A DNA stretch of 61,762 bases from Lactobacillus equicursoris DSM 19284 = JCM 14600 = CIP 110162. GTDB taxonomy: Bacteria; Bacillota; Bacilli; Lactobacillales; Lactobacillaceae. Made by a program: the position numbers and the translations under genes. Below are positions 7,183 to 14,778 of this stretch, piece by piece (within the stretch, counting starts at the first letter, position 1; every line of letters starts with the position of its first letter). The notes under the pieces were generated by a model. It was not told the origin of the DNA, did no database searches, and was given only the letters and a program-made list of their open reading frames with translations. The stretch spans positions 1 through 61,762 of the forward strand of contig NZ_AZDU01000005.1 in assembly GCF_001434815.1 (NCBI RefSeq), read 5' to 3'.

Positions 7183-9621
7183 TTACTTGAAGAAGCGGTC
7201 GAAAAAGCCCCGCTTCTTTTCTTCGTGCGGCTTTGCCAATTCTTCTTCCTTGGCTTTGGCCTTGGCCAGCTCGTCTTGCAGCTGGTGGATCTGGTCAGCC
7301 TGCTCTTGGTTCTTGGCCGCTGCTTCTTCGTTTTTAGCAGCTTGCTCTTCTTTTTCCGCCAGGAGCTGGGCATTTTGCTCGGTAACCTTCATCATCCGGT
7401 CCATCATTTCTGCATTCTTCTTCAGGTAAGGCGCGATATTGGCCCCCATGGTCTGGCCCTGAACTTCGGCAGCCGCCTTGGCCTTTTCCATTTCAAAGCG
7501 CTCCGCCGCAATCCCGGTCGCCTGTTCATAGCGGTCAACCAGCAAATGGTTGCCCTGCCACAGGTCCATGTTGGTAATATTGACGACTAAGCCCTGGCTG
7601 TCAAAAGTCTTGCAGATCTCGGCACTGGCCGGCAGGTAGCCAAAGTAGCGCTTGATGTCATTTCCCTTGTTCGGGAAGACCCGGGCCGGAATAACGCATT
7701 CTTGGCTTTCTCTAGCAAAAGAAATCTCGCGCAGAGTTGCTTCATCGTGCAAGAGGATAGACCAGTTCCGCCGGCCTAAGTCTTCCACGATAGAGTAGTT
7801 CTTCATGGAGAAGTAGTGGCTGGTTTCGGTGTTGACCAGGCCATATTCTTCCACCAGCTGCCAGAAGGCATGCTTGACCGGGTAGAGGAAGTCCCGCTTC
7901 AGCTTCAAGTAGTCGTCTTCGCTCATCTCGTCTAGCCAGCGGTCGATTTGCCGGGTTAGGTAAAGGTAAAGGGTGTTATTCAGCCAGTGACCGTGGTTGT
8001 CGATATTGCCATCCAGGTATTCAAAGAAGTGGATGTCGGCGTCGGTCTTTTTCCTAAACTGGTTGCCCTGGCTGATCACGTAACCGCGTCGACCCACTTC
8101 GGCCAAGAGCTCAATGTCCTTGCCCTTGGAGTTCATGGAAAAAATAGCCACTGGCTCAACTCCCAGCTTGTCCCCATGCCGGTTAGACCGCTTTTTCAAA
8201 AAGGTTTGGGCAGCCGCAGAAGAAAAGAGCGACACTTCTGGGTCATCGATGCAGATTGGGGTAATCACCTGAGCTTCATCCATGTAGTGGTCGGTGAAGT
8301 TCCAGATGTTCTTGTTAATGACCTTAGCGTTTGACGAGTAGGCATTGACCTGGTCCTGCTTGGTCAGGTTCTTGCCGGCCAAGAGCTTCTTGCGCACGGC
8401 TGCCGTCATGCCAAACAGCTTTTCTTCAGAGCTGGCTTGAACGATGGCCTTGGTGTTGCCAATGGTCAGGTTAGACGCAATCTTGAGCAGGGTCGACTTG
8501 CCCGTTTCCCCCTGGCCCACCAGGCCAACCACGATCGGAACGTCTTCGACGATACCGTTTCTGGCGTCAATTGCCTTGCGGATCTTCCAGATGCTGCCGC
8601 TTTCTAAGACGTACATCAAGAAGGAGAAGGCCGCTTGAGATTCGTTGTCCTGCTTGCGATCCCGGTAGAAGCGAATAATGTCAAAAATAGCTGAAACGTC
8701 TTGCCGGGTCGGCTTTTGAACAGGGGCTGGCTCTTCTTCATAAGAATCAACGGCTGGCTTTTCAATAATGGTGCCGGTCGCTTCATCTTGGAGGTAAAGC
8801 GGGCGCGGGTAGTAGGCAGCTTCGTTTGGCAAGACGAGAGCTTCGCCTTCCCCGCCGCCTTGGCTAAAGGCAATCTTGGCCAGCTGGTCGCCAATTTCCC
8901 CCTCTAGGAGGTCGGAAGCAGACAGCTTTTTGCTGTCAGCGGCTTCTTTTAAGCGCAACAACTTGGCAGTCTTCTTAAACTCGCTCCCCTCCTGGCTGTG
9001 CTTGACCTGGCCGAGGCGAGTAGCTTCTTTAAAAGTCTTGAGCGATTCTTTTTCTAAGGCATCAGCTAAGCCAGAGACTTCAAGAACATACTTTGGCCGG
9101 TCTGCTTCTTCCAGCTCTTCGTACTTTTGGCAGATTTTGTCATCTAAAAGCGTTTTGGAAGCGGTCAATAGGTCCGCCACCAAAAGCTCGTCTACTGCCC
9201 AGGCCTCGTTTTCAGCACTTTTGGCCCCGTAATTTAGCCAAAAAGTCTCCCCGTACCCCCAGTAGAGGCGGTAGTCGCTCTTGCTGGTCAAGAGCAGATA
9301 AGTATTGCCTTGACCGAGGGCCTGCATCACCTTCAGCTTGCCCTCTTTAATGGCCTGGTACAAATCCGGATGGTCTTGGGGCAAGAGGGCGAGAGCCTGG
9401 GCCAGGTCTTCAGCTAAGGGCAGCTGCGGAATTGCCCCCTCCTTGGTCAAAACCAGGGTGACTTGCCCAAACCTAGGCAAGTACTCTCTTTCCACCAAAT
9501 TCCAGTCAATGTCGCTGGTAATTAAGGTCATCTGGTCATACTTTTCAGTTGCTTGCTTTAAATCTTCCAGCAGGCTGTGCTGGAGGAGGATCTTTTTCTG
9601 ATTATCAATAATTTTTGCCAT
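7183..9621 (-). CDS. P-loop (AAA+-like) ATPase with degenerate PLD-like N-terminus and coiled-coil C-terminus
   Basis: An 812-residue protein without a confident family. Residues 1-150 resemble the phospholipase-D-like fold seen in front of some helicases (ITSDIDW near 34, VTLVLTKEG near 54, then TYLLLTSKSDYRLYWGYG), but the catalytic HxK is absent. Residues 366-377 hold a Walker A motif (GLVGQGETGKST). ICIDDPE at 456-462 fits Walker B and FSMNSKG at 494-500 fits sensor 1. VGRRGY near 509 could supply an arginine finger. Residues 700-800 form an Ala/Glu/Lys/Gln coiled coil, and the chain ends in a basic aromatic KKRGFFDRFFK that might touch the membrane. It is the first gene of a three-gene operon with an extended -10 promoter. 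The function is unknown; a phage-defence or DNA-maintenance role is only inference. Confidence 0.85.
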   Translation of the reverse strand: MAKIIDNQKKILLQHSLLEDLKQATEKYDQMTLITSDIDWNLVEREYLPRFGQVTLVLTKEGAIPQLPLAEDLAQALALLPQDHPDLYQAIKEGKLKVMQALGQGNTYLLLTSKSDYRLYWGYGETFWLNYGAKSAENEAWAVDELLVADLLTASKTLLDDKICQKYEELEEADRPKYVLEVSGLADALEKESLKTFKEATRLGQVKHSQEGSEFKKTAKLLRLKEAADSKKLSASDLLEGEIGDQLAKIAFSQGGGEGEALVLPNEAAYYPRPLYLQDEATGTIIEKPAVDSYEEEPAPVQKPTRQDVSAIFDIIRFYRDRKQDNESQAAFSFLMYVLESGSIWKIRKAIDARNGIVEDVPIVVGLVGQGETGKSTLLKIASNLTIGNTKAIVQASSEEKLFGMTAAVRKKLLAGKNLTKQDQVNAYSSNAKVINKNIWNFTDHYMDEAQVITPICIDDPEVSLFSSAAAQTFLKKRSNRHGDKLGVEPVAIFSMNSKGKDIELLAEVGRRGYVISQGNQFRKKTDADIHFFEYLDGNIDNHGHWLNNTLYLYLTRQIDRWLDEMSEDDYLKLKRDFLYPVKHAFWQLVEEYGLVNTETSHYFSMKNYSIVEDLGRRNWSILLHDEATLREISFARESQECVIPARVFPNKGNDIKRYFGYLPASAEICKTFDSQGLVVNITNMDLWQGNHLLVDRYEQATGIAAERFEMEKAKAAAEVQGQTMGANIAPYLKKNAEMMDRMMKVTEQNAQLLAEKEEQAAKNEEAAAKNQEQADQIHQLQDELAKAKAKEEELAKPHEEKKRGFFDRFFK

Positions 9622-9690
9622 ATTATTTCCTACTCATTTTCTTTTTTGGCCAAAAAGGCGAAGCGGTTTTCATTATTAATCCTAAAAAAG

Positions 9691-9700
9691 ATTATAGCAC
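9691..9700 (-). promoter_or_regulatory. Extended -10 promoter of the ATPase operon
   Basis: The minus strand reads GTGC TATAAT, an extended -10 element, about 70 bases before the ATPase start codon, which follows TAGGAAATAAT. No convincing -35 is present, as often seen with extended -10 promoters. Confidence 0.6.
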
Positions 9701-9831
9701 TTGTACCGGGATTTGAGACCGTTTGCGGCCCCTTTTCTCCCGAGTAAAAAAAGTATTTTTCCATTATTTAAGCAAAGGATCTAGAAATAGTTTACTATAA
9801 ATATGAGAATCAATGAAATGAGGAATGTTCA

Positions 9832-10536
9832 ATGACGATCATGCAATACTGGATTGTCGGCTGGATCGCGGTGGGGGTCTTCGCTATTTTCGCCATGACC
9901 TGGCTGATTGGCCTGATCACCGACCAGCCAAGTCTCCGCTTTTTCTGCGACTTCTTGATGGTGATTGCCCTCTTTGGCATGCTGGTCGGCTTTGGGGGCC
10001 GCTACAAGCAGATCCGCCTAGCCAATGCCCGCAAAGAAGCTGCAGCCTTAAAGCGGAAAAAGCTGACTAAGGCCGAGACGACTTTTAAAGACCGGGCTCA
10101 AGAGGCCTACGACTTAATCAGCAGCTCAAGCAGCGATATTTCTGGTTCTTGGTCAAAGGCGGTCAGTGATGCCAAAAAGGCTGCCAAAAAAGCTGCCAAA
10201 AAAGCGAAAACCAGCAAGAGTAAAGGCAAGACTAAGAAGACAACGACAAAAACCGTTTCGCCTAGTGAAGCTGTAAGTTCGGCTTTTAAAAAGCACAAAG
10301 ACGACATCGCAAAGGCCCAGAAGCTGTTAACTGATCAAAAGACCTACTTAACCCGGATTTACCAGTACGGGGCAAAGGCCAACTACCAAAAGTACCAAAC
10401 GGCCGAGAAAAAGGAAGTTGCCTACTATAACGCAGTCGTCTCGATCAACAAGCTGACTTTGCCCAAATATCAGGAAAAGGTTAAGACGGCCAAAGCCGAA
10501 TACCTAGCAGCCTGGAGGCTATTGATAAATAGTTAG
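9832..10536 (+). CDS. Lysine-rich membrane protein of unknown function
   Basis: A 234-residue protein with two predicted membrane helices at residues 6-28 and 35-55, so both ends should lie on the same side. A long polar segment follows. Residues 113-141 are an extreme Lys/Ala/Thr tract (KKAAKKAAKKAKTSKSKGKT), likely to bind nucleic acid, anionic lipid or wall polymer. The C-terminal part (150-234) is predicted helical, with several tyrosines. The start is the ATG with GAGGAA eight bases upstream. It is divergent from the ATPase operon, with 210 bases between the start codons, so the two may be regulated together. I do not recognise a family. Confidence 0.8.
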   Translation: MTIMQYWIVGWIAVGVFAIFAMTWLIGLITDQPSLRFFCDFLMVIALFGMLVGFGGRYKQIRLANARKEAAALKRKKLTKAETTFKDRAQEAYDLISSSSSDISGSWSKAVSDAKKAAKKAAKKAKTSKSKGKTKKTTTKTVSPSEAVSSAFKKHKDDIAKAQKLLTDQKTYLTRIYQYGAKANYQKYQTAEKKEVAYYNAVVSINKLTLPKYQEKVKTAKAEYLAAWRLLINS

Positions 10537-10556
10537 TATTTTTTAACTGTTTGGCA

Positions 10557-10590
10557 TTTTTTGAAAAATCATGATTTTTCAAAAGTTTTT
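10557..10590 (+). terminator. A+T-rich palindromic terminator of the lysine-rich membrane protein gene
   Basis: TTTTGAAAAATCA and TGATTTTTCAAAA form a perfect 26-base palindrome (10559-10584), which folds to an 11-bp stem with a CATG loop. GTTTTTT follows. It lies 22 bases after the stop codon. The weak A/T stem leaves some doubt. Confidence 0.6.
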
Positions 10591-10755
10591 TCGCCGAAAA
10601 TCACAAACGATAAGGTTCAAATTATAGGATTTTTTCTGAAAGCCACCGCTTTCATGCATGTTTAGCTATCAAAAAGCCATTTTTTAACCTGAAAATACTA
10701 ATTATTATTTGCTTTTCGCCCTGAGTATTCCAAAAAAGACTAGAATTAATATTCT

Positions 10756-10783
10756 TTGACTAATACGAAAAAGGCGTTATAAT
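10756..10783 (+). promoter_or_regulatory. Strong promoter of the LysR gene at 10842
   Basis: TTGACT (10756-10761) and TATAAT (10778-10783) are 16 bases apart. Confidence 0.85.
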
Positions 10784-10792
10784 AATCTTATT

Positions 10793-10820
10793 GTGAATTT
10801 GAATTTGCAAATCAATTCAC
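10793..10820 (+). promoter_or_regulatory. Nested palindrome at the transcription start, possible LysR operator
   Basis: The outer arms GTGAATT and AATTCAC enclose a perfect inner palindrome ATTTGCAAAT (10803-10812). GAATTT is also repeated directly. The element starts 10 bases after the -10 box, where a bound protein would block transcription, so autorepression is plausible. It could instead act as a hairpin in the mRNA leader. Confidence 0.55.
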
Positions 10821-10841
10821 TGATTAAAGAGAGCGTGTAAG

Positions 10842-11777
10842 ATGAAACAAGACGTACTTTACCAAATCTTGACAACTGCAGAAGAATGTCAAACTGTTAG
10901 TGATATTGCTAAGAAGCTATTTCTTAGCCAGCCATACGTCAGCCAGGTGCTGAGCAAGGCTGAAAAGAAGTATAATGTCGTTCTTTTGGAAAGAAGAACT
11001 CTGCCAATCGAACTGACCGAAGCCGGCAAGACCCTGTGCGAAGGCTTGGCTAAGCTGCACAGCGATCAAATGAAGATTGAACAAGACTTGCGCCGCTACA
11101 CGGAAGAAGAACAATCTTACATCAAGATTGGTTTCTCTCCAATTTGGTCACCAGGCGAAAGTGGTCGGATTATCCCAGTTTTGCAAAAGCAATTCGAAAC
11201 CACCCGCTTTGAACTGATCAAGACCTTCTCCACCAACTCTGCTAAGCGTTTGATCGACAACCGGATGATCGACATCTATATCGGTCCGCTTTTAAGAGGT
11301 GAAGACTTGAAGAACTACCTGCTCTTCCAGCCTAAGGTTTACCTGATCATCCCTGAAACCAGCAAGCTCTACCAACCAGGTAAGAAGGAAATCGAATTTA
11401 GCCAACAACTCTTAACTGACCTGAGCGAAGAAAAGATGGTTTCTTTAAGTGAAGATTCCGGCTTCCAAAAGACGGTTGACCACTTCCTGGAAGACCAAAA
11501 CCTGTCCGTCAACAAGGCTATCAAGGTTAACGACTACGACGTGGCTGTCCAAATGGCAGTCGGCGGCTTGGGCTGGACGGCAACTTTGGAATACATGCTG
11601 TCTAACTTAAAGACTGACAACAAATTCAACCTGGTAGAATTGCCAAATACCACGATTCAATCCGACAACGGCTTGACCATTCACACTGAAACCAGTGAAC
11701 GGGCTAAGGAAGTTGCTCACGTGATGAACGACTTGATGAAGGAAAGCGTTGAAAAGAATCGTTCCTTCAATGCCTAA
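10842..11777 (+). CDS. LysR-family transcriptional regulator
   Basis: A 311-residue LysR-type regulator. The N-terminal winged helix-turn-helix (residues about 4-60) contains VSDIAKKLFLSQPYVSQVLSKAEK and the wing VVLLERRTLPIELTEAGK. From about residue 90 the effector-binding domain follows (SYIKIGFSP, DNRMIDIYIGP, VGGLGW). Codon use is biased toward preferred codons and the promoter matches consensus well, so it may be expressed well. The ribosome binding site (AAAGAGAG) is weak. It is monocistronic, ended by the terminator shared with the yfhO-like gene. Its targets are unknown; the palindrome just upstream suggests self-control. Confidence 0.92.
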   Translation: MKQDVLYQILTTAEECQTVSDIAKKLFLSQPYVSQVLSKAEKKYNVVLLERRTLPIELTEAGKTLCEGLAKLHSDQMKIEQDLRRYTEEEQSYIKIGFSPIWSPGESGRIIPVLQKQFETTRFELIKTFSTNSAKRLIDNRMIDIYIGPLLRGEDLKNYLLFQPKVYLIIPETSKLYQPGKKEIEFSQQLLTDLSEEKMVSLSEDSGFQKTVDHFLEDQNLSVNKAIKVNDYDVAVQMAVGGLGWTATLEYMLSNLKTDNKFNLVELPNTTIQSDNGLTIHTETSERAKEVAHVMNDLMKESVEKNRSFNA

Positions 11778-11783
11778 TGGCAG

Positions 11784-11814
11784 AGAAAAAGCGCTGAAAA
11801 TCAGCGCTTTTTTT
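11784..11814. terminator. Bidirectional terminator between the LysR and YfhO-type genes
   Basis: AAAAAGCGCTGA and TCAGCGCTTTTTTT form the stem. It lies just after the LysR stop codon. The TGA stop of the minus-strand yfhO-like gene is inside the hairpin, so stop codon and terminator are merged. Confidence 0.88.
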
Positions 11815-14641
11815 GTGCTCTTTTTGCTTTTTCCAGTTCTAGGTAAAAGCAGGCAAGCAAGATTAATGCCGCAAGAGTAGAAATAATCAAGCCGGTCCGC
11901 AGTCCTGGCGTTTGGTAGTACAAAACCAGGCGATGCTTGCCCTTTCTTACCTGGATGCCGACAAAGGCTTCATTGGTCTTAATGACCTTGACTGCCTTGC
12001 CGTCAAGCGTGGCATGCCAGCCGCTTGAATAGGGAATGGTTGACGTCATGATGCTGGACTTTTTGGCATTTAGCATCCCCGATAAACGGTTTTGACTCAA
12101 TTTCAGCTGCTTGATCCCCTCCTGCTGAATTTGCCGCACCTCTTTGACGTAAGCGTGATTCAGCGGGATGGCCACTACCTTCCACTTTAGGCGGTAAGTG
12201 CCCAGCTTGCTTGGCTTCAAAGTAAGTGAAGATGGCAGAGTTTGGTAGCTGCCCAGGTTCAAAGTCCCGCCGTCAACCAGTCTAAAGAAGGAGGTCATCT
12301 CCTGACTGGGCTGGGCCAAAGTCTCAGTCGTCTTTTTCGTTGAAACTGATAATTTGTAGCTAGGATCAGGGCTGCCGGCCAACAGGTGGTAGCGCCAATA
12401 CTTGTATTTAGTCTGGGTCTGGTTAAAAGCCTTACCCGTCAGGTCAGCCTGCTGTTTGGCTTTTTTCAGCTCAAGATCCAGCTGCTGAGACAGGGCCAAG
12501 GGCTGGTAAGACACCTGACTAAGCTCTACATGCAGTTCGCACTTGCCCAGTTTGGCCAGGGCCTTTTTGCTCAGCTTGATAGTGTATGTCTCCTGGCTAT
12601 CGGTATAGTTGATTTTGTTCTTATTCACCTTTTGTCCCTGGTTGTTGACCAAGCTTGCTTTAACCGTCTTGACGCCGGACAATTTGGCCTTTTGGTAATT
12701 CCCCTTGGCGCTAGTCACGACACCACTGGCCAGAGCCCGCTCTTTTTGGCTGTCTGACAGCTTTTGGTAGCGGCTCGGGCTAATCACCTTATTCGTCAGC
12801 CAAACCAGCGGGAAGGCCTCTGTGGTCTTATAGAGCCGGGCCTGGTAGCTGATGGCCGTGTCTGGGTCGGTGACTGCCTTGGAAGCCCCAATCAGGTCAT
12901 AGGTACCAGGAGTTTTTTGCGCATTCACGCTCCCCTTTTGGCTAAATATGTAGCGGACGCCAAAGAAATTGTTCAAGATGGTCCGGTCATCCAGCTGGTG
13001 GAGCGGGATGTTATTGTCATATTGGACATTGCCCAGGTCCATACTAAACTGTCCTAGGTATTTATTTTGGATGGAGTAGTAAGACGACACATTAGCCAGG
13101 CCACTGGTCAGGTCATTCCACAGCTTCTTTTGGCTGACAAACTGGTTGCTTGAGACGGTGTTGACCCGGTAAAAGCTCCCCGTCGGCAAAATTTTGTTTA
13201 AACCGCCGTACCGCTTTTCCGCAATCTGCTCATACTCACCTTGGGCCAGCATGCTGGAGGCAAAGGAGCCGTTATATGGCAAAGCGGCATAAACGGCGTT
13301 AAAGGCCAAATTAAGGACGACCACGCCGCTGATCGCCTTTTCCGGGGCAAGCCCCTGGGTATATGCTAAACAGGCGGCTAAGCTAAAGAATAAAAAGACC
13401 ACCGGCAAAAAGAGATTGTAGTCGTTTTCTAGGAAGGACAAGACCACCAGGTAGATGAGGTAGATCCCGCATACTAGCAAAATGGTCCGCCATTCCTTTT
13501 TCGTGACTGCCTTTTCACTGACCGCCTTGAGGAAAATCGTGACCGTCAAGGCCAGCGGCAAATACAAAAGCAGGGTCCAGCGGTTTGACGGGGACATCCC
13601 CCCGTTAAATAGCGCCCCAATGGCCGGAATCAGGGTAAAAATGAAGCCCAGGATCAAGCTGGCCGCAATTACCCGGTACTTGCGCCAATTGGCAAAAAGA
13701 TAGGCCAGGGCCGGCAAGATGATGCTGGCTAGGCCCAGCGCTGACCAAAACATCAGCTGCCAATTGTCCCCGTTGATTAGTTGCTTGGGCAAAAGCAAGT
13801 AGTAGTAAAAGGGGTAAAAGACCAGGCCATTGGCGAATTCTGAGCCGGTTCTAGTCGAATTCATGACGGCAATCAGTTCTGGGATCAGTAGGCCTGCCGA
13901 CAAGGCAATGGCACCCACCGCCGCAAAGAGCAGCTTTTTAAAAGTAGCCCAAAAGTCGATCTTTTGGTAGTAAACCAGCCCATAGCGCAAGGCCAGGTAG
14001 AGTATGGCCCCAAGGCCTAAGACAAAGGCCAGATAGTAGTTGGAGACCAGCATCCAGACAAAAACGGCCAGCAGGCCCCAGGACTTTTGTCCGGTTAAGA
14101 CTTTTTCCAGTTGGACGACAATGATCGGGAAGATCATGAAGGTCGTCGCAAACATGGGCTGGGCAATGGCCGCATAGAGTAAGTAGGCATTGACCATGTA
14201 AACGCCGCTCCCGACCAGGATGATCCAGTTTTTAAAGGCAAAATGTCTAGCAAAGTAGACAAAGGCTAGCCCTACGCAGTAGAGGCGCAAGACCAGGATC
14301 AACTGGTAGGCGAAGACCAGATGGCTGGTTGGAAAAAGCAAGGCGATATAGGCAAAAACATCCCCGATCGTGTAGTAGGAAAAAATCGAGAACAAGTCGC
14401 TCCCGACCCCAGCCGTCCAGGACCACTCAGCCGGCCCTTGGCTAAGGTGCCGCAAGAAGCTGAGCAAGTACTCCCGGTACTTGACCATCAGGGGCAGGTG
14501 CTGGTTGGCCGCATCCGTGTTCCAGATCAGGCTGTGCCCGGTTATTAGGTATGGGCCAAAGAAGCAGGCAGCGATCAAAAGGTAAAAAAGCGTGTACTTC
14601 CAGTAAATGTCGCGCTTTTTCTTGGTAAAGTCGAAGTGCAT
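11801..14641 (-). CDS. YfhO-family membrane protein (GT-C-type glycosyltransferase)
   Basis: A 946-residue polytopic membrane protein of the YfhO family. The N-terminal half has about a dozen hydrophobic helices starting at residue 12, and the early loop HSLIWNTDAANQHLP carries the acidic residue typical of GT-C folds. The second half is a large extracytoplasmic domain with a last helix near the C-terminus (TGLIISTLAALILLACFY) and a basic tail. In Bacillus YfhO family proteins glycosylate lipoteichoic acid using lipid-linked sugars, so a similar wall-polymer role is likely. The ATG at 14641 is chosen because GGAGG lies five bases before it; an in-frame TTG 12 bases earlier overlaps that site. 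The gene is monocistronic. Confidence 0.88.
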   Translation of the reverse strand: MHFDFTKKKRDIYWKYTLFYLLIAACFFGPYLITGHSLIWNTDAANQHLPLMVKYREYLLSFLRHLSQGPAEWSWTAGVGSDLFSIFSYYTIGDVFAYIALLFPTSHLVFAYQLILVLRLYCVGLAFVYFARHFAFKNWIILVGSGVYMVNAYLLYAAIAQPMFATTFMIFPIIVVQLEKVLTGQKSWGLLAVFVWMLVSNYYLAFVLGLGAILYLALRYGLVYYQKIDFWATFKKLLFAAVGAIALSAGLLIPELIAVMNSTRTGSEFANGLVFYPFYYYLLLPKQLINGDNWQLMFWSALGLASIILPALAYLFANWRKYRVIAASLILGFIFTLIPAIGALFNGGMSPSNRWTLLLYLPLALTVTIFLKAVSEKAVTKKEWRTILLVCGIYLIYLVVLSFLENDYNLFLPVVFLFFSLAACLAYTQGLAPEKAISGVVVLNLAFNAVYAALPYNGSFASSMLAQGEYEQIAEKRYGGLNKILPTGSFYRVNTVSSNQFVSQKKLWNDLTSGLANVSSYYSIQNKYLGQFSMDLGNVQYDNNIPLHQLDDRTILNNFFGVRYIFSQKGSVNAQKTPGTYDLIGASKAVTDPDTAISYQARLYKTTEAFPLVWLTNKVISPSRYQKLSDSQKERALASGVVTSAKGNYQKAKLSGVKTVKASLVNNQGQKVNKNKINYTDSQETYTIKLSKKALAKLGKCELHVELSQVSYQPLALSQQLDLELKKAKQQADLTGKAFNQTQTKYKYWRYHLLAGSPDPSYKLSVSTKKTTETLAQPSQEMTSFFRLVDGGTLNLGSYQTLPSSLTLKPSKLGTYRLKWKVVAIPLNHAYVKEVRQIQQEGIKQLKLSQNRLSGMLNAKKSSIMTSTIPYSSGWHATLDGKAVKVIKTNEAFVGIQVRKGKHRLVLYYQTPGLRTGLIISTLAALILLACFYLELEKAKRAQKKR

Positions 14642-14695
14642 GGAAACCTCCAAATTTTGTGCTTATCTTTTATTTTACCGCTTGAAGCATTTTCT

Positions 14696-14727
14696 GTAAA
14701 AAAAGAACGCGGAATCATTTCCGCGCC
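14696..14727 (-). terminator. Terminator of the TPR protein gene
   Basis: The minus strand carries GCGCGGAAATGATTCCGCG followed by TTCTTTTTTT, about 50 bases after the stop codon. Confidence 0.8.
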
Positions 14728-14778
14728 CTAATTGTTCTATTCTTAAAATTTTATAGTTTCAACTTTGAGACTTTGCTC

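Larger units (their letters stand above)
10537..10841. other. A+T-rich gap of 305 bases with terminator, promoter and operator-like repeat
   Basis: No credible gene. The gap holds the palindromic hairpin at 10557-10590, then about 160 bases with no feature that I recognise, then a strong promoter at 10756-10783 and a repeat at 10793-10820 that serve the LysR gene at 10842. Confidence 0.7.

Noticed and set aside
7127..7590. Plus-strand frames rich in Leu, Phe and Ser opposite the ATPase C-terminus
   Set aside because: They mirror the repetitive coiled-coil codons of the real gene on the minus strand.
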